Below are positions 32,695 to 44,400 of a stretch of 64,000 bases of DNA, one piece after another. Source of the DNA: Prorocentrum cordatum (lineage: Eukaryota; Sar; Dinophyceae; Prorocentrales; Prorocentraceae). The notes beneath the pieces were generated by a model. The model had not been told where the DNA came from. It saw only the letters and a list, made by a program, of their open reading frames with translations, and made no database searches. A program made the position numbers and the translations under genes. Every line of letters begins with the position of its first letter. Positions within the stretch are counted from its first letter, which is position 1. Where the stretch lies: the NCBI GenBank assembly GCA_963575745.1, contig CAUYUJ010003869.1:121565-185564 (forward strand), written 5' to 3'.

Positions 32695-33810
32695 CAGGAG
32701 TGCTCCTTCCCCTGCCGCCTGCGCCGTAAAATGCTTTTTTGGGGTTGGCGCGGCGGGGGGCCCAAAGTCGCCCTGGGGGAACGGGTGGAGGCTGTCCGAC
32801 GCTCTCGGGACTTGCTGAAAGTTGTTTGGCATGTTCCGCCTCTTCTGTTTAGGATGTTAGCCAATGTGCGGACGTCCACCTTGGCGCGACGACGTCGCGC
32901 CAGGTGCCCGTGGGGGGAGTCATTACTGACGCCTCCTTCGCCCATTTATACAGCCACCCTTTTCACCTTGCAGGGTGTTGGTAGGGCATGGATCATGCGG
33001 CGGGGCTGTCTCAACAGCTGCGCATAGCTACTCAAGCAAAAGCAAGCGCGCCGGCCGGCCGGCCGGGCCTGCCATGCGCGCGCACAGATACATCATGTTT
33101 TGCTTAGAGCAGTTCCGCTGATTGCCATGTACTCACCAGTTCGTAGTGGGAGGCTAGCTTCTCGTGAGCTACTAGAAGAAGAAGATCCACAAGCATAACA
33201 ACCTATCAATACCAAAACACGTTTGCCTAATATGACGATAGACAGGCAAAACACTGATAGGCTCATGTGGGAAGTTTTTCTTGGTGGAGGTTTGAGTATT
33301 TCGGGTGTTTTCGTCTGGTCCTCGGCGCTTCTCCAGCCTCGGGATGCGATCAGCAGGTGCAACTCGCCGCGAGCGAACCGGGAGTCCAGATCGTCCCGAC
33401 AGGCCGCTGGAGGCCCGAGTTGCGGCCCGAAACCATTTGGATCGGGGGCAACGTCAGGGGGGGGATAAGCTTTGGGGAGGATGATACATCGACCCCCAAT
33501 CGTCCACTGATCGTCGGTAGGGGCTCGATAGCCCACCCCGTCCAGGAACGTGCGGTTTCTATCGGCGATGTATCGCCGATTCCAGGTCGATGTTTCCTCC
33601 CCTGTGCCAGTCCCCGTATCGTTGCTGGGCCCCCCTTGGCGCCGCCTCTGGCGCGTCCCGCGCGCCGGTGGAAAGGTGTCCAGCGCCGGTCCAAGAAATC
33701 CGCGCGGGCCATCCAAAGTTGATGCTCGTGAATTCTTGTTCATCCTCTAGATCTGAGGGGGCGGGGGGTGGGGAGCGCAAAGAGGGGGGTCGAGGAGGAG
33801 CGAGAAAGAA
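32695..33810. other. Unannotated spacer
   Basis: Contains a CCGGCCGGCCGG run (33050-33065) and otherwise unique sequence. Overlapping open frames on both strands at 33093-33743 have no recognised motifs. No gene called. Confidence 0.4.
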
Positions 33811-34026
33811 CAATGACGACGGCGACGATGACGATCATGATGGTGGTGGTGATGACGATGGTGGTGGTGATGCTGATGATAGTTATGGTGGTGATGGTGA
33901 TGGTGGTAATGGTGATGGTGATGATGATGACGAGTGACGACGATGATCATGATGATGACGATGGCACTAAAGATGTCGATGACGATGATTACTGTGTTGA
34001 TGATGATGGTGGTTACGGTGGTGTTG

Positions 34027-34072
<46 letters not shown>

Positions 34073-34425
34073 GGGTTAGGATGAGGATGAGGATGAGGAT
34101 GAGGATGAGGATGAGGGAGATGATGCTGATAACGATGATGATGTTGATGATGATGATGATGACGATGGAGATGATTATGATGATGATGCTGGTGATGGTG
34201 ATGACGAAGAAGATGACGAAAGCAGATGACGATGATGATGATGAGGAACATGATGGTGCTGCTGATTATGATACTGATGATGATGCTAATAATGATAAGG
34301 ATGATGATAATCGTGATTGTGATGATGACGATGATGATGGTGATGATTATGATGATGGTGATGGTGATGGTGGCGATGGTGATGATGATGGTTATGCTGC
34401 TGATGATGGTGATGATGATGATAAC

Positions 34426-34485
<60 letters not shown>

Positions 34486-34486
34486 A

Positions 34487-34531
<45 letters not shown>

Positions 34532-34615
34532 GTGATTATGATGATGATGGTGGTGGTGATGATGCTGATGATGATGCTGATGGGGATGGTGATGGTGATG
34601 GTAATGGTGATGTGT
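33811..34615 (+). repeat. GAT array
   Basis: GAT/GGT array with a pure (GAT)n core at 34430-34535. It lies between complex flanks and produces long low-complexity frames only. Confidence 0.92.
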
Positions 34616-35102
34616 TCAAACGTACGGCTAAAAGCTCGATCATCCAAGCAATCGTGACAATAGAGGGAGCATCGCCTTCCTGCCCGGGCCAGGAGCTGAT
34701 AGACGACGCGCGCGTGCCCATATTGCGCGTCCTGTTCGGCACCGGAGGCCCCAGGGCCGGGCCGCGTCCGCGGCGTGGTCTTCCTCTGGGCAGGTTGGGG
34801 GCAGGAGCAGCAGCACCAGGCCGAGTGAGGAGGAGGGAGCAGCAACGGCAGCAGCAGCAGCACCAGTTCGAAGGAAGAGGATGAAGGAGGAGGAAGACAG
34901 AGGACGGAGGACAAGAACTGAGGAGGAGGAGGAGGAGGAGGAGGAGGAGGAGGAGAATAAGGGGGTGGAGGAGGAGGAGGAAGAGAAAGAGGAGGAGGAG
35001 GAGGAGGAGAACGGAGGAGAACGAAAGAGGAGGAGGAGGAGGAAGAGGAAGAGGAAGCGGAAGAGGAGGAGGAGGAGGAGGAGAGAAAGAGGAGGAGGAC
35101 CA
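34616..35102 (+). repeat. Spacer and GAG array
   Basis: 34616-34840 is complex sequence without a gene. 34840-35100 is CAG then GAG/GGA array. Confidence 0.75.
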
Positions 35103-35180
35103 TTGTAAGCCCAAGAGTCATCAACGATGTTGGAATAGACCCTCCCTCCAAGCTCCCTCTTCATAGGCCCCTGTAATGAG
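35103..35180 (+). repeat. Short dispersed repeat beside a purine array, copy 2
   Basis: Matches 10906-10990 over about 75 bases (GTAAGCCCAAGAGTCATCAA, then CCCTCCCTCCAAGCTCCCTC). Like copy 1, it starts at the end of a GAG array and is followed by another one. Confidence 0.65.
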
Positions 35181-35650
35181 AATGGAGGAGGAGGAAGAGG
35201 AAGAGGATGAAGAGGAGGAGGAGTACGACGAGGAGGAGAAGCAGGAGGAGGAGGAGGGAGAAGAACAAGACGAACAAACATAATAATACTACTACTAATA
35301 ATAATAATAGTAGTAATACGAATACTAATAATAATAATAATAATAATAATACGAATAATAATAATAATATTAGCAATAAGTTGAAGAAGAAGACCAAGAC
35401 GAATCAAAATAATAATACCAAGCAGAAAACGAAAATAATGATAAGAAGAAAACAACAGAGAAAGATAATAAGAAGAGGATGAGGAGAAGGGGGGGACGGA
35501 GGATGGAGGGCGGAAGAGGAGGAGGAGGAGGAGGAGGACAGTCGAGTAAGAGGAGAGGAGGAGGAGGAGGAGGAGGAGGAGGGGGTGGAGGGGGTGGAGG
35601 AGGGGGGGGAGGAGGAGAAGGAGGAGGAGTAGGAGGAGGAGGAATGACTG
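35181..35650 (+). repeat. GAG, AAT/ACT and GGA arrays
   Basis: GAG array (35184-35270), then AATAATACT/AATAACA array (35278-35475), then GGA array (35490-35645) ending in GACTGACTGACTGA. Compound microsatellite. Confidence 0.85.
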
Positions 35651-36860
35651 ACTGACTGAAGACTCGCAAAATGTGTCAAGCATCCAACCACACTTATACA
35701 GCGATGGGATCACTCATCTACTTCACTTGGCGACCATTACTTCACAAAGCAGTCATCAGTGGCTACTTGCAGCGATGCTTGTTACGCGAGTGGGCACGAT
35801 CATATACGTCCAGCCGAGACCTGATGCTACAACAATAGGTCATACCCATACTATCCACACGTACCTTGAGGAGTTGTGAGGAGTATAAACCCTACCTGCG
35901 CCGCTGCGACAACGGAATGCTCTCGCGTCCGCACGGGCTACTAAGGGGGCCATGCCACAATTGATCACACGCCGGGTGGTAAATGGGGCTGACGCGCTAC
36001 TCGCTCACACGCCTGGTGCTGGGGACGCATGACAATGGGCAATAGCTACCTCTTCACGCGTCTACCAAACTATGGGTCATGACATAGTGTCATAAATACC
36101 CTGTCGGTTGTCAGTTGTATGAATCATACCATCGCGGTTCCAAGCAAAGACCCTACATTGATTGTCCGAGAACGCCAACAATCAGAGCACAGGCCGACTT
36201 TTCAGTACTATGCTTTTCTTCTCCCAGTTGTTGCGCAAACCGTGGGACAGTTTGGCTGAAATACGGCAGAGCATCCCACGCAGCTGTGCTGCGTACAGCA
36301 CAGTCCAGCACTGTCTTACGCAGCACAGTCCCACGCAGCACTGTCCTACGCAGCGCTGTCTGATATAGCACCGCAACTACTACGGTGCGAGTTCTCCGAC
36401 AACATGCAGCCTCATGCCCTGCATGGGAGCCCTGCGGAGCATACTTAGGGGAGAGACATCAGCTACTGGCAGCCAGGCACAAGCATCCTACAGTCAGACG
36501 CGGTTACAAAGGAGGTCACAACGAGACTAGCTACATACATTTCTGGATGCTGCAGATACAGCATCAGCTACGGAATCGATTAAGTATCCTTACCAGACCT
36601 CCCATCCGTAACCGCCAGGCTCAAACAGCGTTATTTCCCATGCTTGCTTTCGCCTGCCTCATTGGCACCGTGCTACCAGAGATAGCCCCATGCAGCCCTG
36701 CAACTAAGGATTCCTTTGCGGCACGCGTCGGTCAATGGGCTACAGCTACAATATTCGCCTACATCCCATCGATAGGCACACACACATGACGTACCCTCTC
36801 AAATTGGACGACCAGATCACGAAGGAAAGGCAGCCACTAATCGAGTCACAGTACAGAAAA
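35651..36860. other. Unannotated spacer
   Basis: Less GC-rich complex sequence. 36290-36370 carries three to four imperfect copies of a CAGCACTGTCCTACG-type unit, self-similar and partly palindromic. No gene supported. Confidence 0.45.
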
Positions 36861-37164
36861 CTCTAAACAGTGCGCCGACGGAAGCACCGACGATTCACCA
36901 CCACTACTCAAGACCCGCAGCAAATCACAACGACAGGATCTACTTCGCACAGCCACGCCCGCTGACTACGACCCCGACAACGCACAATCACTGCGCGAAC
37001 AGGTCGAGATAGACAAACAGGACATGATCATGGACGACAGAATCGACGAGTACTACCTCTACATATCGCGATACCTGGGCAACGAATACATGCAAGTGCC
37101 CACCAAGAGAGGCTGGGCGAAGGCCAAGAAGGGTGACGCGCATTGCGATACCATACCTACCTGA
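36861..37164 (+). pseudogene. Open fragment without start, unknown
   Basis: A plus-strand frame stays open for about 100 codons up to TGA at 37162. Its composition is protein-like (acidic, with EQVEIDKQDMIMDDRIDEYY and a following YISRYLGNE helix). No ATG opens it. Just beyond the stop, in other frames, lies RTALSGWK, which faintly recalls the ALKGW helix of the recombinase at 13810. It may be an N-terminal fragment of another tyrosine recombinase, but the evidence is weak. Confidence 0.25.
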
Positions 37165-37584
37165 CATCAGCAGGGACTACTTCTTCCTTCTTTAAGAAAG
37201 GTTACGCACTGCTCTCAGCGGCTGGAAATAATACGGCCCCCACACCAACGTCGAGATAGATGGCCACAACGGCCCGCGCAGCTGGCATTCTACAGGAAAG
37301 CCAACTACCGACCAGACAACAAGCCGTTCAATGATGAGGAGGACCCCCCACGCCATGCAAGAAGAGCCCAGCTCATCTTTGCCTCGCGGCTGCCGCGAGC
37401 ACCCCGTCACCCCGCGCCCGCGCCAGTCGCGGCCCTGCGCCCCGCCAATCGCGCCACGCACTTCGGCGGCAATCCAACGTGCATTCACCCGCAGCCACCC
37501 GTGGTCTTACCGCGCCCGCGAGGGAGACAGCCCGGGCGTTCGGCCCAACGCCATTGGAGGGTCCCGGATGCCACCGGATGCGCG

Positions 37585-38015
37585 CGGGGTAGGATCACGG
37601 ATCGCAGCAGGTGGTGCATTTTTTCTAGCAGCCTTGAAGCTCATGAGAACCTTTGTCCGCGCTAGGGCCCCTTTCGTGCTCGAGCATCCGATCAGCAGTA
37701 TAATGCGGCATGCGCCACAGTTGAAACACTTGATGACAGTAGGCAGTATGCACGTCCGTGTTTGTGATCAGTGTCAGTTCGGAGTCCGTTGGAGGAAACG
37801 CACCAAGCTGTTGTTTTTCGGTGTCGACCCTCAGGATACCCTAGAGCTGGAGAGGCGCTGACGCAGTTTTGGAGGGATTTGCTCGGTCTCGGGGAAACCG
37901 CGCGTCGTCCTCGAGGGCAAGGCCCCGCCCGGTGCCACGCGGGCATCCCTCGCAGCCTCCTTCCCGCCGAAATTAGCAGATTGCATGGTAAACTGTCTGC
38001 TCAGCCGCCACAGGG
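37585..38015 (+). pseudogene. Orphan methyltransferase-like domain, C-terminal half
   Basis: The frame shows FVLEHP (37673-37690), then a segment with CDQCQFGVRWRKRTKL (37763-37810), then a TGA at 37859. The same frame continues with GGICSVSGKPRVVLEGKAP and a conserved tail. These correspond to the motif VI-like (EHP or EQP), motif VIII-like (QC-G-P-K-T) and C-H-cluster tail of the PPC-type methyltransferase-like domains in the LINE and Copia elements here. The first half with motifs I and IV is missing, so it cannot act as an enzyme. The stop fits a CGA-to-TGA change. No other retroelement domain is attached, so its parent family is unclear. Confidence 0.55.
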
Positions 38016-38077
38016 GCTTAGAAGCGGCTAATTTGTTTGGCCCTCCCCACCCACCCAGTGAACACTTTGGGATGGTG

Positions 38078-38396
38078 GGCTTTATAGGCGTCTGTAAGCT
38101 TCGCCAAGACGAGTGGCACGTGGTAGCAAAAATCGTTCCGCACCGAAGCCAGCAGCTAACCTGTCAGTGCGTGCACGGGAAGGTTGAGAGCGAAATGACT
38201 TGAAGCATTTGGTCAGAGCGAACCCGTTCAAACTGGGGGGACCTGGGACTCCGTAGTCTCTGTTCGGCTCCCGCCCTCCCTTTCTTTCCCCTCTCGCTCG
38301 CCTTAATTCGCCCGGGCTTTCTATGCTAAGCTTCGCCAAGACGAGTGGCACGTGGTAGCAAAAGCGTCCCGCACCTAATGCAGCAGCTAACATCTG
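38078..38396 (+). repeat. Direct repeat pair of about 70 bp
   Basis: TAAGCTTCGCCAAGACGAGT starts both copies (38095 and 38327), which continue together through GGCACGTGGTAGCAAAA to AGCAGCTAAC about 65 bases later. GGGCTTT upstream is also shared. The copies are 232 bases apart. They could be terminal repeats of a very small element, but there are no clear TG..CA ends or target duplication. Confidence 0.7.
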
Positions 38397-38399
38397 TGT

Positions 38400-38750
38400 G
38401 CATATATTTATATATATATACTCGGTGGGAGGACCACGGAACTTTCACGGAACTCTCTATAACAGTTTAATGTACAGCCGCCACAGGGATCGTAAACGAC
38501 CCCCCACACACACAAAATCTCTACAGAACCCTCACTGATTGCTCCGCCATATATATATATATATATATACACATGTATTACAGATGTCCATATGCAGCGT
38601 ATATACGCAGCGCTCTCCCGGGATGTCGACTCCAGGGAGGGTCAGGGCGGGCCGATGTCGGGATGATGGCGTATGTATACGCAGCGCTCTCCTGGGGTTT
38701 CGGCTCCGGGGAGGACCAGGGCGGGCCGATGTCGGGGTGATGGCGACGAC
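38400..38750. repeat. TA microsatellites and 74-bp tandem duplication
   Basis: TATATA runs lie at 38402-38421 and 38549-38571. 38602-38749 is two copies of a 74-base unit beginning TATACGCAGCGCTCTCC and ending with GGGCGGGCCGATGTCGGG and a TGATGGCG. Confidence 0.8.
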
Positions 38751-38979
38751 GGGGGGTGGGTGTAGGAGCCGGGGGAGGAAAAGAGCGGCAATCGTGGAAG
38801 GGCTGTTCGCATTGGGGCCATCTTGGGGGCATTTTGGGCCGTCCGAGCTGTCGGAAGATCGAGAAAGATCTTTCCTCCTCTATCTTCCTCTTCTGAAGCC
38901 CTGTTGAAGCTGCTGATGCCGCTCCTCTAGCTCCTGCCCCAGTTTGTGATGGAATCGTTCGGGGTTTTCCTCCTCCTCC

Positions 38980-39031
38980 TCCTCCTGGAGGAGGAAGAAG
39001 GAGGAGGAGGAGGAAGAGGAGGAGGAGGAGG

Positions 39032-39067
<36 letters not shown>

Positions 39068-39313
39068 AGGATGGGGGAGGGCGAGGGGGGAGGGGAGGGA
39101 AGGACCCCCCCCAGGCTCAATTAAGTGGAGCGCCCCTATGCGAGGCGCTCGATGCGCATTCGCGGCGGGCTTGGCTCGCGCTATGCAAGAAGGGGGAGGG
39201 GGAGGAGGAGGAGGAGGAGGAGGAGGAAGGGGAGGAGGAGGAGGAGGAGCAGGAGCAGGAGGAGGAGGAGCGGGAGGATTCGGCCTCCTCCTCCTCCTCC
39301 TCCTCCAAGGGGG

Positions 39314-39348
<35 letters not shown>

Positions 39349-39403
39349 GTGATGGTGATGGTGATGGTGATGGTGATGGTGATGGTGATGGTGACGATGA
39401 TAG

Positions 39404-39435
<32 letters not shown>

Positions 39436-39815
39436 GCGGTGATGATGACGATGGTGATAATGGTGACGAAGATGCTGATGATGATGATGCTGTTGTTGAT
39501 GTTGATGCTGATGATATTGTTGATGATGTTGCTGCTGATGATGATACTGACTATGTTGATGAAGCTGAACATGAAGATTATGACGATGCTGATGCTGATG
39601 ACGATGATGATGATGATGATGATGATGGTGATGATGATGCTGCTGCTGCTGCTGCTGGTCGCCGATGTTGATGATGCTGCTGCTGATGATGATGATGATG
39701 ATGATGATGGTGAACATGATTTTGATGATGCTGCTGATGATGATGATGATGATGCTGCTGCTGATGATGATGATGATTATGATTATGCTGATGATGCTGA
39801 TGCTGATGCTGATGA

Positions 39816-39852
<37 letters not shown>

Positions 39853-39998
39853 GGTGGTGATGATGATGATGATGATGATGATGATGCTGATGATGCTGAT
39901 GAGGAGGATGAGGAGGAGCAGGAGGAGGAGCAGGAGGAGGAGCAGGAGGAGGAGGAGGAGGAGGAGGAGGAGGAGGGGGAGGAGGAGGAGGAGAGGCG
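38980..39998 (+). repeat. GAG, GAT and GAG compound array
   Basis: GAG arrays (38980-39080 and 39195-39310), a GAT array with a GATGGT sub-block and GCTGCT interruptions (39312-39900), then a GAGGAGCAG array (39901-39995). It ends about 270 bases before the LINE ORF1 start. Low-complexity frames only. Confidence 0.9.
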
Positions 39999-40002
39999 TT
40001 TT

Positions 40003-40265
40003 GGCCGCTGAAAGTACACCAGGTATTGTACTGGCCAGCGGCTGAACCCCAGGCGTGTGCACGTTCAGTGCGCCGCGCTTGACATACTCTTTCTCAGTAA
40101 TCACGCTCCCCTCCAGGCCCTGTCATTCACCCAGGGGGCCTGCGTGGCACAGGAGGGCCAGGTCAAAGCGAGCGCAGGATCGATTGTTGTTAAGACTGAA
40201 CGCCGCCAGAGAGAGAGAGAGAGAGAGAGAGAGCAGAGGAACGACTGGCACTGCATCATAGTTCC
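40003..40265. other. LINE 5' flank or leader with hairpin and GA repeat
   Basis: 40004-40042 can form a stem with GCCGCTG and CAGCGGC arms around GTAC-containing sequence. 40211-40235 is a (GA)n run. This is probably the 5' untranslated part of the LINE or its flank; the 5' boundary cannot be set. Confidence 0.4.
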
Positions 40266-42277
40266 ATGTCAGGCATCGCTGGACGTTCGTGGAAATGTTC
40301 TTGCAGCCAGAAGAATCCCTTTCATTACACATGGTGCAGTGGTTGTGGGCTCAAGTGGCAAGGGCAAGCAAGGGAGTCCAGTCAGGTTGCCCCGTGGAGA
40401 AGGGAGAACTCTCGAGGTGCAGCATCGTCCAGAGATCGCAGTCGAGGAGGAATCGACGGAGATATCAAGAAGTTGATTGCGAGCACGCCGCCAGCCACAT
40501 CAGCTCAGGCCAAAGCTCATCCTCATTTCTCGCCACCGCTCGGAGATGCCGCCACGCACGACAATTATCGTCAGGAGGCTCGAAAAAGGTTGTACAATCT
40601 GGCTCAGTTGGCAATCTCGGCAAGACAACTGGGCAAAGACGACGAGGATGCGATTTACGATCTGACAGTTGTCAAGTTCTCTCTTATGTTGCTTCAGCCC
40701 GCTCACAAACGTTCAAAGGAAACCCGTCTGAAAAGAGATCAGGCCAAAGAAAGGCTCGAATATATTCGTGGTCGGTTGAAACAGTTGTATGTACAGGAGA
40801 ACAATGCGAAGGAGGAGGTCATGCAGCTGGAGTCATGTGTAGAACAGCTCGAGGCAGAGCAACAGCAGGAGGAGGATGATTGGGTCGAAGAAGCAGATGC
40901 AGATCCCTACATGCAGGACCATCCGTCAGGCAGTGCTGGTGGCCCTTCCTCCTCGGCAGTTGGCCCCAATGTTGCTATACGCCAGCAGATGATGCATCAG
41001 TTTCAGGCTCAGCAGCAGATGATGATGATGATGATGCAACAGCAGCAGGCATTCGAAGGGCTCATTGCCCAGATGTGTCAACGTACGCAGGGCATGGCAG
41101 CGTGCACTACGGGAGCAGGTATTCAGGCCCCGCAGATGAACGGTGCTGTGGGGTTTACAATACCGTCTGGAATGCCAGCACATCCACCAGATCCAGTTGG
41201 TCCAGTTCACCCGCCGCTGCCGGGCTCAACGGCGGCACCAGAGCCGTCAGTGCCTGCTCCACTGTACTCGGTGACGGCCAAGGGGGGGGGGGCAAGGACA
41301 AGGGCAAGACCGCTCATGGGTCGGACCCGTACCCGATTTCCCCCACTGCGCCAATGGACGCCTCGCAGCAGCACCAGAAGTTCCAGAATACTCAGCAGAC
41401 GAGGGATCAGCTGGATTTCTTGCTCAGCACCCAGGGCTACGAATACATGCAGAAGTTGCGAGCGGCCGAGGTGGCTCAGGAGTCGACAGCTGTGACAGCC
41501 CACAGCGCCTCTGGCCCAGCGGCGGCGGATGGGGCATTGGCGGCATCGGCTGCTGCGGGTCCAGGGACCTCGGCGGCTGGAGGGGCGGTGACTGGAGTTA
41601 CGGCGGCGATGGCTGGATCGGCTACCGTGGCGGACACTCCTCTGTCGCCGACGTCACCTGCGAACGCGACGATCGATCAGGGCCCACAAGTACCAGTGTG
41701 TGGAGAGCGAGATGGAGGGAAACCTTTAGGCGCGAGGGTTCCCTGTGCGGGCTGGGGGGAGGCCCGCTTAATTAAGAATAATCTGCTTATGGGAAGCTTT
41801 CCCGCATTTCAGGCTTGCGTTGCTCCAGCTGCTGTGGCCCAGGACGAGTTCAGTTCGAAAGTTCTGTCCCGGGGTGTCCTGAAGGGTTTCAAGTTTCCTT
41901 CCTCGCGCGTCGAAAATACGAGGGGATGGAACGCCACGGCACATTCGTTTAGTTACTTGCAGAGCAATGATCTCCAGTGCTCAGGAAAGGGCCCCCCCAG
42001 CCAATTTGCCCCCAGGCTCGGCCGCTGTGACGGTCGTCGCGCTTCTCACTGCCGCAATGCCAGGGTTGAGCAGAGCAGCGTCGGTGGTTCCCCCCCTTCC
42101 TCGGCCTTGAGCCCCGCTCCCTCTCCTTCCCCGCGGTATTGGTGGAGAAAAGGGGCCTCGGCTAAGATTGCTGAGGCATCCTCACTCCTCAGCGGCTTTC
42201 GTTCAGCTTCGGCGCCGAGCAGCAAGGCGAGGCAACCGTCAGTCAGTAAGTTGAGCAAGAAAGTCCGTTTTAGTTGA
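40266..42277 (+). CDS. LINE ORF1, zinc-ribbon and coiled-coil RNA-binding protein
   Basis: Starts at ATG 40266. Residues 9-27 form a RanBP2-like zinc ribbon: Trp9, Cys11, Cys13, Cys24 and Cys27. Residues about 120-205 are charged and helical, ending in a Glu-rich coiled coil (EQLEAEQQQEE). A Gln/Met-rich stretch follows (about 240-270), then a Pro/Ala-rich part. At the G11 run (41282-41292) the frame must change to continue; the second frame runs to TGA at 42277 and holds QQTRDQLDFLLSTQGYEYMQ and an Ala/Gly-rich linker. By analogy with other LINEs, ORF1p binds element RNA and packages it for reverse transcription. A fragment with a similar ribbon lies at 7052. Confidence 0.6.
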
Positions 42278-42530
42278 ACGTCCTAGGTTAGGGAATATGA
42301 CCCCAGCACCGTTGTGGAAAATGAGCATGATTTCAAGTTAGATTTTACTAGCAGCAATCTTTGCAAAGTAGTGTACAAAACAACATGGTTAATTCAAGTA
42401 GGGGTTGCAGCATAGCTTTCGGGCAACAGCCTCTTGTCCCAGGCCTCTCGGATCCCAGGTCCAGCGAGTCTCGAGGGGGTGATACCTCTAGGCTGGATCG
42501 CAGGGGGGGGGGGGGGGGGGGCAGATCTGC
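42278..42530. other. ORF1-ORF2 junction with G19 run
   Basis: Between the ORF1 stop and the first clear RNase H frame lies a 19-base guanine homopolymer (42503-42521). Any ORF2 start upstream of it cannot be fixed, because the run length decides the frame. Confidence 0.7.
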
Positions 42531-43156
42531 GTGAGGGTGTGGGATGATGGCCCACTCATTAGAATCATAGAGGATACGCCAGCCATGGAGCTCGATTGTG
42601 CCTTCCCACCCGTGTTGGAAGCCCCAGCTCAGTATGCGTTGGACAATTGCTTTGCGAGAGTTGTTGATTGGGGGATGCTCCAGGAGGTCCACATTTTCAC
42701 TGACGGCTCTCTCTTTGCCAAGGGGGGGTTGGCCGCTTGGGCCTTTTGCGTAGTCGGATCTGATGAGAAAGGGAGCGCATATATCGGTTCGTTGGGTCAC
42801 CCGCATGCTCTCTCTAACTCGACGGGGCTCACGGTGGAGGAAGCCACCAGCACCGCGCTCGAGCTTCAAGGAATTATGTGGGCTGCGATGTGGGTCCTCT
42901 CCTTGCCCAGGCATATCGTAATCTCACTTGAGTCCGACTCGCTCGGGGCCCTGGATGCCGCCAGACAGCGAACCAGCCCGAAGAGGGATAGGGAGCTTTG
43001 CACCCTGGCTGCCGCCCATTGGGAGCTTGTGGAGCAGCGTTTTTGTTCCAAGGGGGGTCACGTTAAAAGCCGCTGTCTGCATCCGTGGAACGCTCTTGCG
43101 GATAACATCGCCAAGGGAATGGCGTTGTCCTTGATCCCCCCAGTGCTTTGCCCCCC
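42531..43156 (+). CDS. LINE ORF2 segment 1, RNase H domain
   Basis: An RNase H fold is visible with its acidic residues in order. Asp58 lies in IFTDGS, Glu111 in ALELQG, Asp136 in LESDSLGAL and a final Asp191 in ALADNIAKG. The domain normally degrades the RNA strand of RNA-DNA hybrids during target-primed reverse transcription. Here it lies upstream of the endonuclease, whereas RNase H-bearing LINEs usually carry it after RT. The first residues depend on the G19 run, so the true N terminus is unknown. The frame must change near the C6 run at 43151 to enter the endonuclease frame. Confidence 0.6.
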
Positions 43157-44400
43157 GCTCTTGTCGAGCAGGTCCGAGCCAGGACCTCCACCGGGTGGGA
43201 GTGGCTCCTGGGGGCCGAGGGTGACTTACAGGCGTGCCCCAGGATCGATAGAGGGTCCATGTTTACGCAGGCTGTGTTGCCAAAAGCGTCTCTCTGTGAC
43301 GGTGAGAACAAGCCCCCTTCCCAGTCCGCTTGCGAGGAGGAGGAGGAGGTCGAGGTGCGTCTCAGGCTCGCTCAGTTTAGCGCCCAGGGCTTTAGAGAAG
43401 AATTTCGGAAATGTGCGCAGGGAGCGATCCGTCTCAACAGGCTGGAGATTCTCGAGCAACAGTTTGGAGATGAGCGCTTCACCATTCTTGGCTTTCAGGA
43501 AGCCCGCAACGAGCAGGGTATGCGAGTGGTTGGGGATAACATGTTTTTGGCAGTGTCTAGTGGGCACTGTGAGTTTAACCTCGGGTGTGAAATCTGGTTC
43601 AACCTGCAGGAACCCTACGCCAAGCAATGGGGGATGACCTTTAGGTTCCACAAGGATCATGTCAGGATTGCGCACCAGGGCCCCAGAATCATGCTGGCTG
43701 TCGTCGCTGCCCCTCATTTTCGGCGCAATATTATGGTGGCCCACGCTCCACATTCCAAGGGGAAGCCTGCCGAAAAAGAGGCCTTCTGGTCGAAAATAGG
43801 AGAGATCTCTGAGAAGTATGATGTCTCGATTGGATTCATTGATGCCAACGCTCGAACGGGATCCATTGTGTCCCCGTGGATAGGAGACGCGGCGGGGGTG
43901 CAGGAGGAAGATGAGAATGGGGGAGAGTTTCACCGATGGCTCAACGAAGCCAGCCTCCATGCTGTCAACACTCTGCGCGTTGACCAGTGGGCGGACACGT
44001 GGACCAGTCGCTCAGGAGGCACTCATCCGATTGATTACCTGCTCCTGTCCCCTTCTCTGCTCCCTGCTGCTTTTGATGTCAGGGTCATGGCTGACCTTGA
44101 GCATGCGAGGGAGCGCGAAGATCATGGTCTCATCTCGGCCAGAGTTGCTTGGAAAGGGAAGGGAGGACACGCCCCCAATAATGCTCACCCTAGGTTGGAC
44201 AGGGCCAAGTTTCAGGACAAAAAGTGCTGTGACAAGTTCAGGTCCATGCTGGCTTCGGCTTCGTTGGTCCCCTGGGAGTGTGAGCTCAATGAGCGCGTTA
44301 AGAGAGTCAACGAAGTCTGGGACTGTGCCGAGGAGGCCTTGGCTGCGACAGAAAAAAGGCTAGAAAGCCCTACATATCCGTCAACGCCAAAGCTTTGGTG
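43148..44400 (+). CDS. LINE ORF2 segment 2, AP-like endonuclease
   Basis: A complete exonuclease-endonuclease-phosphatase domain. Glu118 lies in GFQEAR, His199 and His202 in VAHAPHS, Asp232 and Asn234 in FIDANA, Asp296 in HPIDYLLLS and the final Asp325-His326 in REDHGLIS. These match the metal and catalytic residues of APE-type LINE endonucleases, which nick target DNA to prime reverse transcription. The frame continues from RNase H through VEQVRARTS and an acidic linker. It changes at the A6 run (44351-44356), after which the next frame continues into the RT N-terminal region. Confidence 0.78.

Noticed and set aside
33093-33743. A minus-strand gene of 216 codons
   Set aside because: No motif, and it overlaps equally long plus-strand frames in GC-rich sequence.
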